Positions 25,579 to 34,031 of a stretch of 64,000 nt of DNA are shown one piece after another. A model generated the notes under the pieces. It had not been told where the DNA came from. It ran no database searches and saw only the letters and a list, made by a program, of their open reading frames with translations. A program made the position numbers and the translations under genes. This DNA is from Rhodocyclaceae bacterium (GTDB lineage Bacteria > Pseudomonadota > Gammaproteobacteria > Burkholderiales > Rhodocyclaceae): assembly GCA_020445745.1 (NCBI GenBank), contig JAGRGB010000028.1, positions 62,001 to 126,000 on the forward strand. Reading direction: 5' to 3'. How positions within the stretch are numbered: the stretch's first letter is position 1; the number at the start of each line of letters is the position of its first letter.

Positions 25579-25614
25579 TTTCGGGGAGGCGTGCCCCAAC
25601 ATGCAGCCTCGGTA

Positions 25615-28329
25615 CTATTCCGCGTGGCTCGCGAGACGCTTCAGTTCGGGCAGGCACGAACCGCAGTTGGTGCCGCAGCCGGTGCGCTGCTGCAGCGCAT
25701 CCAGTGTCTCGCCCTGGCTGAAAGCGGCGCGGATCTCACCCTCGGCGACATCGAAGCAGTTGCAGATCACCTTGCCCCGGGCAGCCTGGCCGGCCGGTGG
25801 CTGGGTCAGCGGCGCGAACAGCCAGCGACGCAGTTCCCCGGCGGGGCGGCCGGCGGTGATCACGTCCGCCAGCCAGTCGGCGGCGCGGGTTTCGCCGGCC
25901 AGGCGGATCGCGACGAGGGTTTCGCCGTCCAGCAGTGCGCGCTTTGCGACCTGGCGCTGGCTATCCTGGTAGCGCAGCACCTGGTCGTCGCGATCGAGAC
26001 CGATCGCCGCGTCCAGTTCGGCCAGTGCCGATTCCGACAGCGGTTCGCCGAACAGCTTCAGCACGACGACGGCATCGTCGCGGCCCGCCAGGGTCAGGCT
26101 GGCGTAGGGCTGCCCGGCGAGCAGCGGGCGCAGGCGCGCCATGGTGGCCAGCGCGCTGCCCTGCCGCTCGCCGGCGCGGTACATCGCCACCACCGCGGGA
26201 CCGCTGGCGAGACGCTCCACCTGGACAGTGGCGTGCTTGAGTTCGGGCTGGCGCGAGATCGGATCGTAGGTGCTGTCGGTCAGCGCGTTGATGCCGAGGC
26301 CGCCCATCGCGTTGGCGCCCCAGTGCATCGGCGCGAAGCACTGGCCGGGGCGCACCGTCGTCGTTGCCAGCACCTTCAGGGCGGCGTGGCCGCGGCGCGA
26401 GCGGATGCTTACCAGGTCGCCGTCGCCCAGTCCTCGGCGGGTGAGGTCGTCCGGATGCATGTGCAGCAGTGGCTCGGGCTCGTGGCTGTAGAGGCGGGCC
26501 ACCTGGCCGGTGCGGCTCATGCCGTGCCATTGGTCACGCAGGCGCCCGGTGATCAGGTGGAGCGGGTAGCGGCTGCTGGTGGCTTCCGCGGTGACCTGGT
26601 GCTCGCAGACGACGAATCGGGCCCGGCCGCTGGCGGTCGGGAAACGGCCATCCTCGTAGAGCCGGGTCTGGCCGGCCGCGTCACCCGGTCGGAAAGGCCA
26701 TTGCTGCGGCCCCTGGTGTTCGAGCAGGGAATAGCTCAGTCCGCTGATGTCGAGATCGCGTCCTGCGGTGCTGTCACGGTGCTCGTTCCAGACCGCTTCC
26801 GCGCAGTCGTACGGGAACATCCGCTCGGCGTCGCTGCCGCGGCCGAGCGCGGCCCCGAGCCGCCGCGCGAAGTCGACGCCGATCGCCCAGTCGGCGCGGG
26901 CTTCGCCGGGAGCCTGCACGGCCGCGCGGACGCGGGTGATGCGTCGCTCGGAGTTGGTGACGGTGCCTTCCTTTTCGCCCCATGTCGAGGCCGGCAACAG
27001 CAAATCCGCGAACGCGCAGGTCTCGGTGCCGGCGAACGCTTCCTGGACGACGACGAACTCCGCCTTGGCCAGAGCACGCTGGACCAGTCCCTGGTCCGGC
27101 ATCGACTGGGCGGGATTGGTGCAGGCGATCCACACGGCCTTTACCGTGCCGGCGTCGATCGCCTTGAAGAGATCGACCGCGCTCTTGCCGGGCTCCGCGG
27201 GCACCTCATCGACACCCCACAGCCGCGCCACCTCGGCGCGGTCCGCGGCGCTGGCCAGATCACGGTGAGCCGGCAGCAGGTTGGCCAGCCCGCCGACTTC
27301 GCGCCCGCCCATTGCGTTGGGCTGTCCGGTCAGCGACAGCGGTCCCGCGCCCGGGCGGCCGATCTGGCCGGTGGCCAGGTGCAGATTGATCAGCGCGGAG
27401 TTGTTGTGGCTGCCGAAGCGATACTGGTTGAGCCCCTGGCAGTACATCGACAGGGTGGCGTTGGCGCTGGCGAACCATTCGGCCGCCTGCTCGATGTCCT
27501 TTGCCGGGATGCCGCAGATGCTCGCCGCCATCGTCGGCGTGTACTCGCGCACGACGCGCTTGACGGTGTCGAAGCCTTCGGTGTGGGACGCGATGTACTC
27601 GCGGTCCACCCAACCTTCCCACAGCATCAGATGCAGCATCGCATTGAACAGCGCGATATCGGTCCCGGGCAGGATCGGCAGGTGGAGGTCGGCGGCCTCG
27701 GCGGTGTCGGTGCGCCGCGGATCGACCACCACCAGCTTCATGTCAGGGCGCGCCGCGCGGGCGTCCTCGACGCGGCGGAACACGATCGGGTGCGCATAGG
27801 CGGTGTTGCTGCCGGCGATGAACAGGCAGTCGGCGTGATCGATGTCCTCGTAGCAGGCCGGCGGCGCGTCGGCACCGAGCGAGAGCTTGTAACCGGAGAC
27901 CGCGCTCGACATGCACAGCCGCGAGTTGGTGTCGATGTTGTTGGTGCCGATCAGGCCCTTGGCGAGCTTGTTGAAGACGTAGTAGTCCTCGGTCAGCCAC
28001 TGTCCGGCGCCGTAGAATGCGACTGCGTCGGCGCCGTGCTTCGCGATCACCGCGGAAAATTCCTGCGCGGCGTGGTCGAGCGCCTGCTCCCAGCCGACCC
28101 GCTGGCGGGCCTCGCTGCGGTTGGTCCGCAACTCGGGGAACTGCGCGCGGGCCTGCAGGATCTCGTCGGTCGCGGTCAGGTGCAGCGTCGACCCCTTGGT
28201 GCACAGCCGACCAAAGTTGGCCGGATGGTCGGGGTCGCCGCGCACGCCGGTGATGCGGCCGTCTCGGTGTTCGATGATGACGCCGCAACCGACGCCGCAA
28301 TAGCAGCAGGTGGATCGGGTTTCGGACAT
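25615..28329 (-). CDS. nasA: assimilatory nitrate reductase catalytic subunit
   Basis: The 904-residue protein belongs to the molybdopterin oxidoreductase superfamily. The N-terminus carries a [4Fe-4S] motif, CCYCGVGCG with a fourth Cys in LCTKG. The middle has SGSNTAYAHP-type and GQPNAMGGREVGG cofactor-binding segments, and the C-terminal 60 residues form a BFD-like [2Fe-2S] domain (CNCFDV...CGTNCGSC), as in Klebsiella-type NasA. It reduces nitrate to nitrite in the cytoplasm. The ATG at 28329 is preferred because GGAG lies 9 bases before it, and the in-frame ATG further upstream falls inside the sigma-54 promoter. It is the first gene of the nitrate cluster. Confidence 0.93.
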   Translation of the reverse strand: MSETRSTCCYCGVGCGVIIEHRDGRITGVRGDPDHPANFGRLCTKGSTLHLTATDEILQARAQFPELRTNRSEARQRVGWEQALDHAAQEFSAVIAKHGADAVAFYGAGQWLTEDYYVFNKLAKGLIGTNNIDTNSRLCMSSAVSGYKLSLGADAPPACYEDIDHADCLFIAGSNTAYAHPIVFRRVEDARAARPDMKLVVVDPRRTDTAEAADLHLPILPGTDIALFNAMLHLMLWEGWVDREYIASHTEGFDTVKRVVREYTPTMAASICGIPAKDIEQAAEWFASANATLSMYCQGLNQYRFGSHNNSALINLHLATGQIGRPGAGPLSLTGQPNAMGGREVGGLANLLPAHRDLASAADRAEVARLWGVDEVPAEPGKSAVDLFKAIDAGTVKAVWIACTNPAQSMPDQGLVQRALAKAEFVVVQEAFAGTETCAFADLLLPASTWGEKEGTVTNSERRITRVRAAVQAPGEARADWAIGVDFARRLGAALGRGSDAERMFPYDCAEAVWNEHRDSTAGRDLDISGLSYSLLEHQGPQQWPFRPGDAAGQTRLYEDGRFPTASGRARFVVCEHQVTAEATSSRYPLHLITGRLRDQWHGMSRTGQVARLYSHEPEPLLHMHPDDLTRRGLGDGDLVSIRSRRGHAALKVLATTTVRPGQCFAPMHWGANAMGGLGINALTDSTYDPISRQPELKHATVQVERLASGPAVVAMYRAGERQGSALATMARLRPLLAGQPYASLTLAGRDDAVVVLKLFGEPLSESALAELDAAIGLDRDDQVLRYQDSQRQVAKRALLDGETLVAIRLAGETRAADWLADVITAGRPAGELRRWLFAPLTQPPAGQAARGKVICNCFDVAEGEIRAAFSQGETLDALQQRTGCGTNCGSCLPELKRLASHAE

Positions 28330-28360
28330 TTCGGCTCGCTCCGTTCGGTCTCGACCTTGA

Positions 28361-28375
28361 GCAAGCGACATGCCA
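28361..28375 (-). promoter_or_regulatory. nasA: sigma-54 promoter of nasA
   Basis: The minus strand reads TGGCAT, 5 bases, TTGCT, with GG and GC 10 bases apart; five of six -24 bases and all -12 bases match. The predicted start is about 20 bases before the nasA ATG. Confidence 0.75.
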
Positions 28376-28437
28376 GTGGCAGCAACGGGCGTGTCCGGCG
28401 CGAAAACGTCGCAGGGCGATCGGATTGGCGCGCAATT

Positions 28438-28454
28438 TGCACCAGCGAGGTGCA
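28438..28454. promoter_or_regulatory. NtrC binding site upstream of nasA
   Basis: TGCACC-AGCGA-GGTGCA is a perfect 17-base dyad that matches the NtrC consensus spacing. Its centre lies about 97 bases upstream of the predicted nasA start, the normal place for an NtrC enhancer. Confidence 0.75.
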
Positions 28455-28589
28455 GGATGCCCGCTGATGGGGCCAACTCGCGCGCCGAACAGGGTCCGGT
28501 GCGCGGGCGGCGGGGGATTGGTCAGGGAAGTCCGGTGGCGGCCGTGCTGGTGATTCCGGGACCGATCCGTGGGTGGCGGGTCTGGGTTA

Positions 28590-28898
28590 CTACAGCCCGG
28601 GCCAGCCGTGTTGCCAGGCCAGCGGACCGGCGGTGCTCGCGGTCGCCATCAGCGTCAGCGGCGCGAACGCCAGGCCGACGCAATCCCGATAGAAACCCAG
28701 TACCTGGACCGGCGCCCTGGGGAACGGCGACGCGACGCCGTCTCCCATCATTTCCAGCAGGCGCCGCGAGAATTCCACGCCCGCAGCGACGTTGAGCCGG
28801 AGCATGTCGTGCTGCATCTCGCAAAGGCTCAACAGCGGAGTCAGGGACAATCGGTGGATGTTCGCATCGGCACGGTAAGGTGCCTCGATCATGTTCAT
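28590..28898 (-). CDS. small hypothetical protein
   Basis: The frame encodes about 102 residues. Three ATGs lie close together (28904, 28898, 28892); the one at 28898 is preferred because AGGAG lies 7 bases upstream of it. The product is mainly alpha-helical in character, with LSLTPLLSLCEMQHDMLRLN in the middle and a hydrophobic, small-residue C-terminus (LAFAPLTLMATA). No family is recognised. A phasin-like granule or surface helix protein would fit the composition, but this is a guess. It stands alone, divergent from the diguanylate cyclase gene. Confidence 0.6.
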   Translation of the reverse strand: MNMIEAPYRADANIHRLSLTPLLSLCEMQHDMLRLNVAAGVEFSRRLLEMMGDGVASPFPRAPVQVLGFYRDCVGLAFAPLTLMATASTAGPLAWQHGWPGL

Positions 28899-29147
28899 CT
28901 TCATCTCCTAGCGGCGGCACCGGCCCAGCTCCTGGAGGAGCCGGCGGCATGACCAGTGTACGCAAGTCCCGTGCGAATTGCTGCCCTGTTTCTTTCCGGC
29001 AGGCATCGGCCCGGGTAGAATTCCGCCACCGCACCTGCGGAGTTCGCGCCCTGCGAGGCGCCGTGCCGGCGTCGCTCCGGGGCCCGGCCGAGCACTTCGG
29101 CAAGGCCTTTCGCCGTTATCGTGGCGGGCGTACAAGGGCATGTTTTC

Positions 29148-30920
29148 ATGGGGCAGTTGAGCCGCATCGCTTCGCGATATTCCCTGCGTCAAGTACTGAC
29201 AGCGCCCTACGTGGTGCTGGTTCTGGTGCTGACACTGGCGCTCGGCGCGATGTCCTACATCGCGGGCAGTCGGGCGGTGGACGCGGTGTCGGTGACGCAC
29301 CTGCGCGAAATGGTCGGGCGCATCGGTCAGGCCGTCGATCGCCACATCGTCGGATCGGCAGCGGTGCTGGAGGCGGCGTTCCCGGAAGGGGTGCACGCCC
29401 CCAGGTCGCTGACCTCGGATCTGGACGAGCTGCGCACGCGATTCTGGATTGCCACCTCCCTGCACCGGGATCCGAACAACTACGTCTATTACGGCAACCA
29501 GCAGGGCCAGTTCATCGGGCTCTATCGCCACTCGGAGCACGAGGCCGAACTGAGGTTCAAGGAAGCTGCCGGCGATACCCGCACGATCTTCCGGTTCTCC
29601 GGCATCGATGGCTATCTCGACTTCAGTGCCCGCGAAAAGCGCGTCTACAATCCTCGCGAGAGGCCCTGGTACCTGGCCGGACAGACTGCGCCGAGCCATA
29701 CGTGGACGGAAGTCTATATCGATTTCACGACCTTCGAGCTGGTCGCCACGCGGGCCCGGCGGGTGCTCGACGAGGACGGCGCGTTCGCCGGCGTGGTCGC
29801 CACCGACGTTTCCCTGAAGGATCTCAACGAGTTCGTCGGCAGCCTGAAGATCTCCGAGCACGGGCTGGCGTTCATCATCGAGCCCGGTGGCCTGCTGATC
29901 GCCTCGACGGTCGGCGCGAACGTGCGGCTGCTGCCGGACGGCACGTCGGCGAGGGTCAATGCCAGCGACAGCGAGGACCCGCTGGTGCGGCGCGCCTACG
30001 AGGTGATCCGCGAGGCCGGAGCCGCGAGCGGAGGCCGGCTCGAAGGTCCGGTGGCCCGCACCCTGGAAGGGCCGCTCGGCGATGCCGTGTACATCGCCTT
30101 CGACCGCATCAAGGACGATGCCGGTCTCGATTGGATCACCGCGGTGGTCGTGCCCCGCAGCGACTTCATGCACGGGGTCAGCGACAATCTGCTGCAGGTC
30201 GGCGCCGCCGGTCTGACGGCTGCCGTCCTGGCGCTGGTGATCGGCATGCGGGTGGTGGAGTGGGTGGCAAGGGATCTGCGCCGGGTGGCCGACGCTGCTC
30301 GCCGTCTCGGCGAAGGCGAGAGCCTTCCCCCGCTCGGCATCGAGCGCCAGGACGAGATCGGCGACCTGGCGCGCAGCTTCGAGGTGATGCAATACCGCTT
30401 GCGGACCGACCGCCTGACCGGGCTCGCCAATCGCGAAACCTTCACCCGTGAACTCGAGCGCCGCATCGGCCGACGCCTGGCGAGCGGACGCAAGGGCGAC
30501 GGCTTCGCGGTCCTGTTCGTCGATCTCAACCACTTCAAGGACGTCAATGACGCCCTCGGCCACGACGCCGGGGACAGCGTGCTGGTGGAAGTGGCGCAGC
30601 GGATTGCCGGGCAGGTGCGCAGCGGGGACCTGGTGGCTCGCTACGCCGGGGACGAGTTCGTGGTGTTGCTCGATTCGGTCGACAACGCCGACGAAGTGCA
30701 ACGGGTGCGGGCCGAGATCGAGATGGCGCTGGCTGCACCCTACGCCGGTGATCGCGAGGTCACCCTGAGCCGCATCGGCTTCGGTGGTGCGGTGGGCATG
30801 GCCCTCTATCCGCATGACGGTACCGCCGCCGATGAACTGGTCCGTCACGCCGATCGCGAGATGTACGACCGCAAGTTCGCGTCGCGGTCGCCGCTCTCCG
30901 GCCGCTCGGCGAGGGGGTGA
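29148..30920 (+). CDS. membrane diguanylate cyclase with periplasmic sensor domain
   Basis: The 590-residue protein has a first membrane segment (about residues 20-42), a periplasmic dCache-like sensor of about 270 residues (RERPWYLAG motif), a second membrane segment (about 345-365), a HAMP-like linker and a GGDEF domain (RLTGLANRETF, then ARYAGDEFVVLLDS). The active-site signature is AGDEF rather than GGDEF, a variant usually still active. An RxxD inhibitory site (RSGD) lies five residues before it. It should make cyclic-di-GMP in response to a small periplasmic ligand, which could influence polysaccharide output. The ATG at 29148 is preferred over an upstream frame extension. Confidence 0.88.
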   Translation: MGQLSRIASRYSLRQVLTAPYVVLVLVLTLALGAMSYIAGSRAVDAVSVTHLREMVGRIGQAVDRHIVGSAAVLEAAFPEGVHAPRSLTSDLDELRTRFWIATSLHRDPNNYVYYGNQQGQFIGLYRHSEHEAELRFKEAAGDTRTIFRFSGIDGYLDFSAREKRVYNPRERPWYLAGQTAPSHTWTEVYIDFTTFELVATRARRVLDEDGAFAGVVATDVSLKDLNEFVGSLKISEHGLAFIIEPGGLLIASTVGANVRLLPDGTSARVNASDSEDPLVRRAYEVIREAGAASGGRLEGPVARTLEGPLGDAVYIAFDRIKDDAGLDWITAVVVPRSDFMHGVSDNLLQVGAAGLTAAVLALVIGMRVVEWVARDLRRVADAARRLGEGESLPPLGIERQDEIGDLARSFEVMQYRLRTDRLTGLANRETFTRELERRIGRRLASGRKGDGFAVLFVDLNHFKDVNDALGHDAGDSVLVEVAQRIAGQVRSGDLVARYAGDEFVVLLDSVDNADEVQRVRAEIEMALAAPYAGDREVTLSRIGFGGAVGMALYPHDGTAADELVRHADREMYDRKFASRSPLSGRSARG

Positions 30921-30948
30921 GTGCGTTCGGACGGATGGCGGAACCCCG

Positions 30949-31314
30949 TCAGTGGGTGGTCAGGAAGCACTCGCTGCGGGCCCCGCCCGCGTCGCGGTGC
31001 TCGAGCACGATCGCATGTCGCCGGCCGGTCGGCGCGTCGCCGGACGGCGAATAGTAGCGTCCGCCCGGATACTCGGCGGCAAGTTCCCCGTCGATCCAGG
31101 TAAGCCGGCCGGTGTCGGCATCGTAGCGGTAGCGGGCAGGCTCGCCCCCCTGGAACAGGTAGCGCCCGTCATCACGCAGATCGAACCATCCGGTGACCTG
31201 GTAACCGGGTGGCAGGTAGCAGCGGTAGCGGCCGCTCGGCGGTGCGGCGGCAGCAGCCAGCGGCACGGCCAGCGCGATGCAGACAGACAGTGTTCGGGTA
31301 CGGCGCAGGCTCAT
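30949..31314 (-). CDS. small exported hypothetical protein
   Basis: The 121-residue product begins MSLRRTRTLSVCIALAVPL with a cleavage site near AAA, so it should be exported to the periplasm. The mature part is beta-rich, with many Tyr and Gly (SGRYRCYLPPGY, GRYLFQGG, GRYYSPSG) and two Cys far apart that could form a disulfide. No family is recognised. It converges with the diguanylate cyclase gene, leaving 28 bases between the two stops. Confidence 0.65.
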   Translation of the reverse strand: MSLRRTRTLSVCIALAVPLAAAAAPPSGRYRCYLPPGYQVTGWFDLRDDGRYLFQGGEPARYRYDADTGRLTWIDGELAAEYPGGRYYSPSGDAPTGRRHAIVLEHRDAGGARSECFLTTH

Positions 31315-31344
31315 GTCGCGTGTTCGGCGGTGGGCCGGCGAAGC

Positions 31345-31378
31345 ATGCGACGCCGCCAACGATGCGACGCCGCCAACG
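31345..31378. repeat. 17-base tandem duplication
   Basis: Two perfect adjacent copies of a 17-base unit (ATGCGACGCCGCCAACG) lie in the 120-base gap before the exported-protein gene. No function is evident; it may be a recent slippage event. Confidence 0.7.
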
Positions 31379-31434
31379 GGCGACGATGCCCGCGCTCGGC
31401 GGCGAGTGTCAGTCGGCGATCCGTGGGCTGGGGT

Positions 31435-31866
31435 TCAGCCGAGGATCTCGGAGATGTTCTCGCGAACCTGAAGGTCGGATTCGAACTCGATCAGGTCGGC
31501 GCCGAGCGCGTCGCGTGCCGAGATCACGCCGATCGGCGTACCGCCGTCGACCACCGGCACGTGGCGATAGCCGTTCTCGTACATCAGGTGCAATGCATTG
31601 CGGAAGGGCTTGTCGGCAGTGATCGTCTGCGGGTTCGGCGTCATCACTTCCGACAGTTTCGTGACGGCCGGGTCGGCACCGGCGGCAAGTACCCGATAGA
31701 GCGCGTCGCGCTCCGTGAAGATGCCGACCAGTTGATCACCTTCGACCACCAGCAATGCACCGATGTTTCGCTCCTTCATGCGTTCGGCCGCTGCAAGTAC
31801 GGTGTCGGACGGCTTGGCGGTGGTGACGGACTGTCCGTCGATGATCTCGGAAATCGATCGATGCAT
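31435..31866 (-). CDS. CBS-domain pair protein
   Basis: The 143-residue protein consists of two CBS domains (residues about 10-65 and 80-135), with the recurring GLLVVE/VPVVDGG-P-GVISARD pattern. Proteins of only a CBS pair bind adenosine nucleotides or related ligands and often act as small regulators. The ATG at 31866 is chosen because AAGGAG precedes it by 6 bases; a start 13 codons upstream would add a Lys/Glu-rich tail with no homologue-like content. It stands alone on the minus strand. Confidence 0.85.
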   Translation of the reverse strand: MHRSISEIIDGQSVTTAKPSDTVLAAAERMKERNIGALLVVEGDQLVGIFTERDALYRVLAAGADPAVTKLSEVMTPNPQTITADKPFRNALHLMYENGYRHVPVVDGGTPIGVISARDALGADLIEFESDLQVRENISEILG

Positions 31867-32016
31867 CTGGTTCTCCTTCTCTTCTTCTTTCAGGTAACTC
31901 GGCATGATATGCCCGGCCTCGCTCCAGCCGCCAGCGTATGGTCAATGCGCCGAGTGCATCCGCGACTCCCGCTCGCACGCCCGCAGGTGTCCGCCGGCGA
32001 CCGCGGCCGCACGCCC

Positions 32017-32469
32017 TCAGCACAGCTCGGCGGGCAGCACGGCCCAAAGTACGACCTCGCTGCGGTGGTTGCGCACGCGGCTGCGAAGCCACCACAGGGC
32101 GCCCTTCTTGACCGACCAATTGGCCGCGTGGCCGGAAACCAGCAGTGCGGCGAGTTGCCCCAGGGTCGGTTGGTGGCCGACGATCAGCACTGCGCTCGGC
32201 GCGTTCGGCCAGCCGCTGGCGGCAACGATGTCGGTGGCCGATGCGCCGGTGCCGATGCGTTCGTCGATGTGATAGTCGTCGGTCAGCGCTTCGGCGGTCA
32301 TCCGCGTACGCAAGGTCGGGCTTGCCAGTACCCGCAACCCCGGTGGCTGGTTGTTTGCCAACCAGTCGGCCATGTGTCGAGCCTGATGACGGCCGCGGTC
32401 GGTCAATGGCCGGTCGGCGTCGGGCACGCCGTCGAGGGCTTCGGCGTGGCGCCACAACAAGAGATCCAT
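32017..32469 (-). CDS. sixA: SixA-like phosphohistidine phosphatase
   Basis: The 150-residue protein begins MDLLLWRHAEA with the phospho-acceptor RHG-type His of the histidine phosphatase superfamily. It has LTDRGRHQA and a second catalytic His in VGHQPTLG, the SixA arrangement. SixA removes phosphate from His phosphotransfer proteins. The start has GGAGGAG closely upstream. It is divergent from a PfkB kinase gene with 141 bases between. Confidence 0.85.
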   Translation of the reverse strand: MDLLLWRHAEALDGVPDADRPLTDRGRHQARHMADWLANNQPPGLRVLASPTLRTRMTAEALTDDYHIDERIGTGASATDIVAASGWPNAPSAVLIVGHQPTLGQLAALLVSGHAANWSVKKGALWWLRSRVRNHRSEVVLWAVLPAELC

Positions 32470-32578
32470 GGACTCCTCCGCTTGGTGGTTGGCACGGGGC
32501 TCTGCGCCGCGTCGCGCGGGTTCCGGCCCTTGCAATTGCTTACTCCGAAGGGCCGCGGCAGGTTCGACGATTGACCAA

Positions 32579-32584
32579 TATAAT
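32579..32584 (+). promoter_or_regulatory. -10 box (TATAAT) before the PfkB kinase gene
   Basis: An exact TATAAT lies 27 bases before the kinase ATG in a locally AT-rich stretch. No good -35 box is seen at 16-18 bases, so it may depend on an activator. Confidence 0.4.
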
Positions 32585-32610
32585 GACGAGCTTTGCCACC
32601 GGGAAGTTCG

Positions 32611-33546
32611 ATGACCGTCCTCGTTTGTGGATCGCTAGCCTTCGACACGATCATGGTATTCGGCGATCGTTTCCGTGACCACATCCTGCCCGAGCAGATC
32701 CACATCCTGAACGTCGCCTTTCTGGTGCCGGACATGCGCAGGGAGTATGGCGGTTGCGCCGGCAACATCGCCTACAACCTCAAACTTCTCGGTGGTGATC
32801 CGCGCATCATGGCGACCGTCGGCGACGATGCCGGGCCGTACCTCGAGCGCCTGGACGCGCTCGGACTGAGGCTCGATCACGTGCAACGGGTGGCCGGCAC
32901 GTTCACCGCTCAGGCATTCATCACGACGGATCTGGACGACAACCAGATCACGGCATTCCATCCGGGGGCAATGAGCCATTCCCATCTGAATCGGGTCGCC
33001 GATGCCGGGGCCGTCGGCCTCGCCATCGTCGCACCGGACGGACGCGACGGCATGCTCGAGCACTGCCGCGACCTTGCCGCGGCGGGGATTCCGTTCGTCT
33101 TCGATCCAGGCCAGGGCCTGCCGATGTTCTCCGGCGAGGAATTGCTCGCGTGCCTGCGCATGGCCACCTATTGTGCGGTCAACGACTACGAGGCGCGGAT
33201 GCTGTGCGACAAGACCGGCCTCGAACTGCCGGCGATCGCCAGGATGGTCGATGGCCTGATCGTGACGCGCGGCGGTGAAGGGTCGGAGGTGCACCGCGAT
33301 GGCGAATGTATCTCGATTCCGTGTGTCGAAGCAGAGGCCATCGTCGACCCCACCGGCTGTGGCGACGCCTATCGTGGCGGTCTGCTGTTCGGAATCGCCA
33401 ACGGCATGCCGCTCGATCGTGCAGCCCGGCTGGCGGCAGTGATGGGATCGATCAAGATCGCCCATCGGGGCGGTCAGAACCATGTGCCGACGCGCGACGA
33501 CATCGCCGCCCGCTACTCGGCAAGCTTTGGAGAATCGCCATGGTGA
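32611..33546 (+). CDS. PfkB-family carbohydrate/nucleoside kinase (adenosine-kinase-like)
   Basis: The 311-residue protein is a PfkB (ribokinase-type) kinase. It has the N-terminal YGGCAGNIAYNL substrate loop and the C-terminal anion-hole/catalytic motif DPTGCGDAYRGG, where the Asp is the catalytic base. Adenosine kinases and ribokinases share this layout; the MxxxGGCAGN variant is common in bacterial adenosine kinases, so phosphorylation of a nucleoside is the best guess. The ATG at 32611 is supported by GGGAAG a few bases upstream. The stop overlaps the next gene by 7 bases. Confidence 0.82.
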   Translation: MTVLVCGSLAFDTIMVFGDRFRDHILPEQIHILNVAFLVPDMRREYGGCAGNIAYNLKLLGGDPRIMATVGDDAGPYLERLDALGLRLDHVQRVAGTFTAQAFITTDLDDNQITAFHPGAMSHSHLNRVADAGAVGLAIVAPDGRDGMLEHCRDLAAAGIPFVFDPGQGLPMFSGEELLACLRMATYCAVNDYEARMLCDKTGLELPAIARMVDGLIVTRGGEGSEVHRDGECISIPCVEAEAIVDPTGCGDAYRGGLLFGIANGMPLDRAARLAAVMGSIKIAHRGGQNHVPTRDDIAARYSASFGESPW

Positions 33547-34013
33547 CGGACAATTTTCGTGCCGGCCTGGGAGCGCTGCTGGCGCTGATGGCGTTGTCGC
33601 TGATCACTGGTTGCGCCTCGGATCTTGGTGGCGGCAGCTACGAGCGCACCGAAGCACGCGGGGTGATGTCGGTGCGTTTTGGCGAAGTCACGACGGTTCG
33701 TCCGGTCAAGCTGGAGGGCACTGAATCCGGCGTCGGCATAATGTCCGGCGCTGCGGTCGGTGGCATCGCCGGCAGCGGTGTCGGTGGCGGCCGCGGAGCG
33801 GCGATCGCAACGGTGATCGGGGCTGTGGCCGGCGGCATGGCGGGGGCGGCGATCGAGGACAGCTCCACCCGCCGGGCCGGTGTCGAGATCACCGTGAAGC
33901 TCGACAGCGGCCAGTACATCGCCGTCGTCCAGCAGGACGGCGGCGAGAACTTCCAACTCGGTGAACGGGTGCGCGTGCTGGATGGTCGCGGCACCACGCG
34001 CGTTGCGCGCTGA
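33540..34013 (+). CDS. SlyB-type glycine-zipper outer-membrane lipoprotein
   Basis: The 157-residue protein has a signal peptide ending in a lipobox (LITGCA, Cys about 25). A strongly Gly/Ala-rich segment follows (GAAVGGIAGSGVGGG-GAAIATVIGAVAGGMAGAA, about residues 70-105), the glycine-zipper of SlyB/Rick-17-kDa antigen proteins. The C-terminal 50 residues form a short beta-rich domain. Such proteins sit in the outer membrane and help envelope stability. The ATG at 33540 overlaps the kinase gene by 7 bases. Confidence 0.85.
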   Translation: MVTDNFRAGLGALLALMALSLITGCASDLGGGSYERTEARGVMSVRFGEVTTVRPVKLEGTESGVGIMSGAAVGGIAGSGVGGGRGAAIATVIGAVAGGMAGAAIEDSSTRRAGVEITVKLDSGQYIAVVQQDGGENFQLGERVRVLDGRGTTRVAR

Positions 34014-34031
34014 CGCCGGTCGGCGCCAGCG

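Larger units (their letters stand above)
25296..25614 (-). promoter_or_regulatory. 319-base nirB control region with structured leader
   Basis: No gene is seen. The region holds an NtrC-like palindrome (25564-25578) and a sigma-54 promoter (25484-25498). The predicted leader of about 177 bases has three stem-loops: 7-base arms at 25439-25457, 6-base arms with a 3-base loop at 25413-25427, and 6-base arms with a 4-base loop at 25357-25372. A CCTGG/CCAGG stem at 25371-25385 overlaps the last and could be an alternative fold. A long structured leader before nitrate genes recalls leader-RNA antitermination by ANTAR proteins, but the diagnostic paired hexaloops are not seen. Confidence 0.5.

Noticed and set aside
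25591..28467. A 958-codon open frame on the plus strand opposite nasA
   Set aside because: It mirrors the nasA codon pattern, as is common in GC-rich DNA, and its product is a low-complexity Arg/Ala/Gly/Val mixture without domains. The nasA frame has full cofactor motifs.
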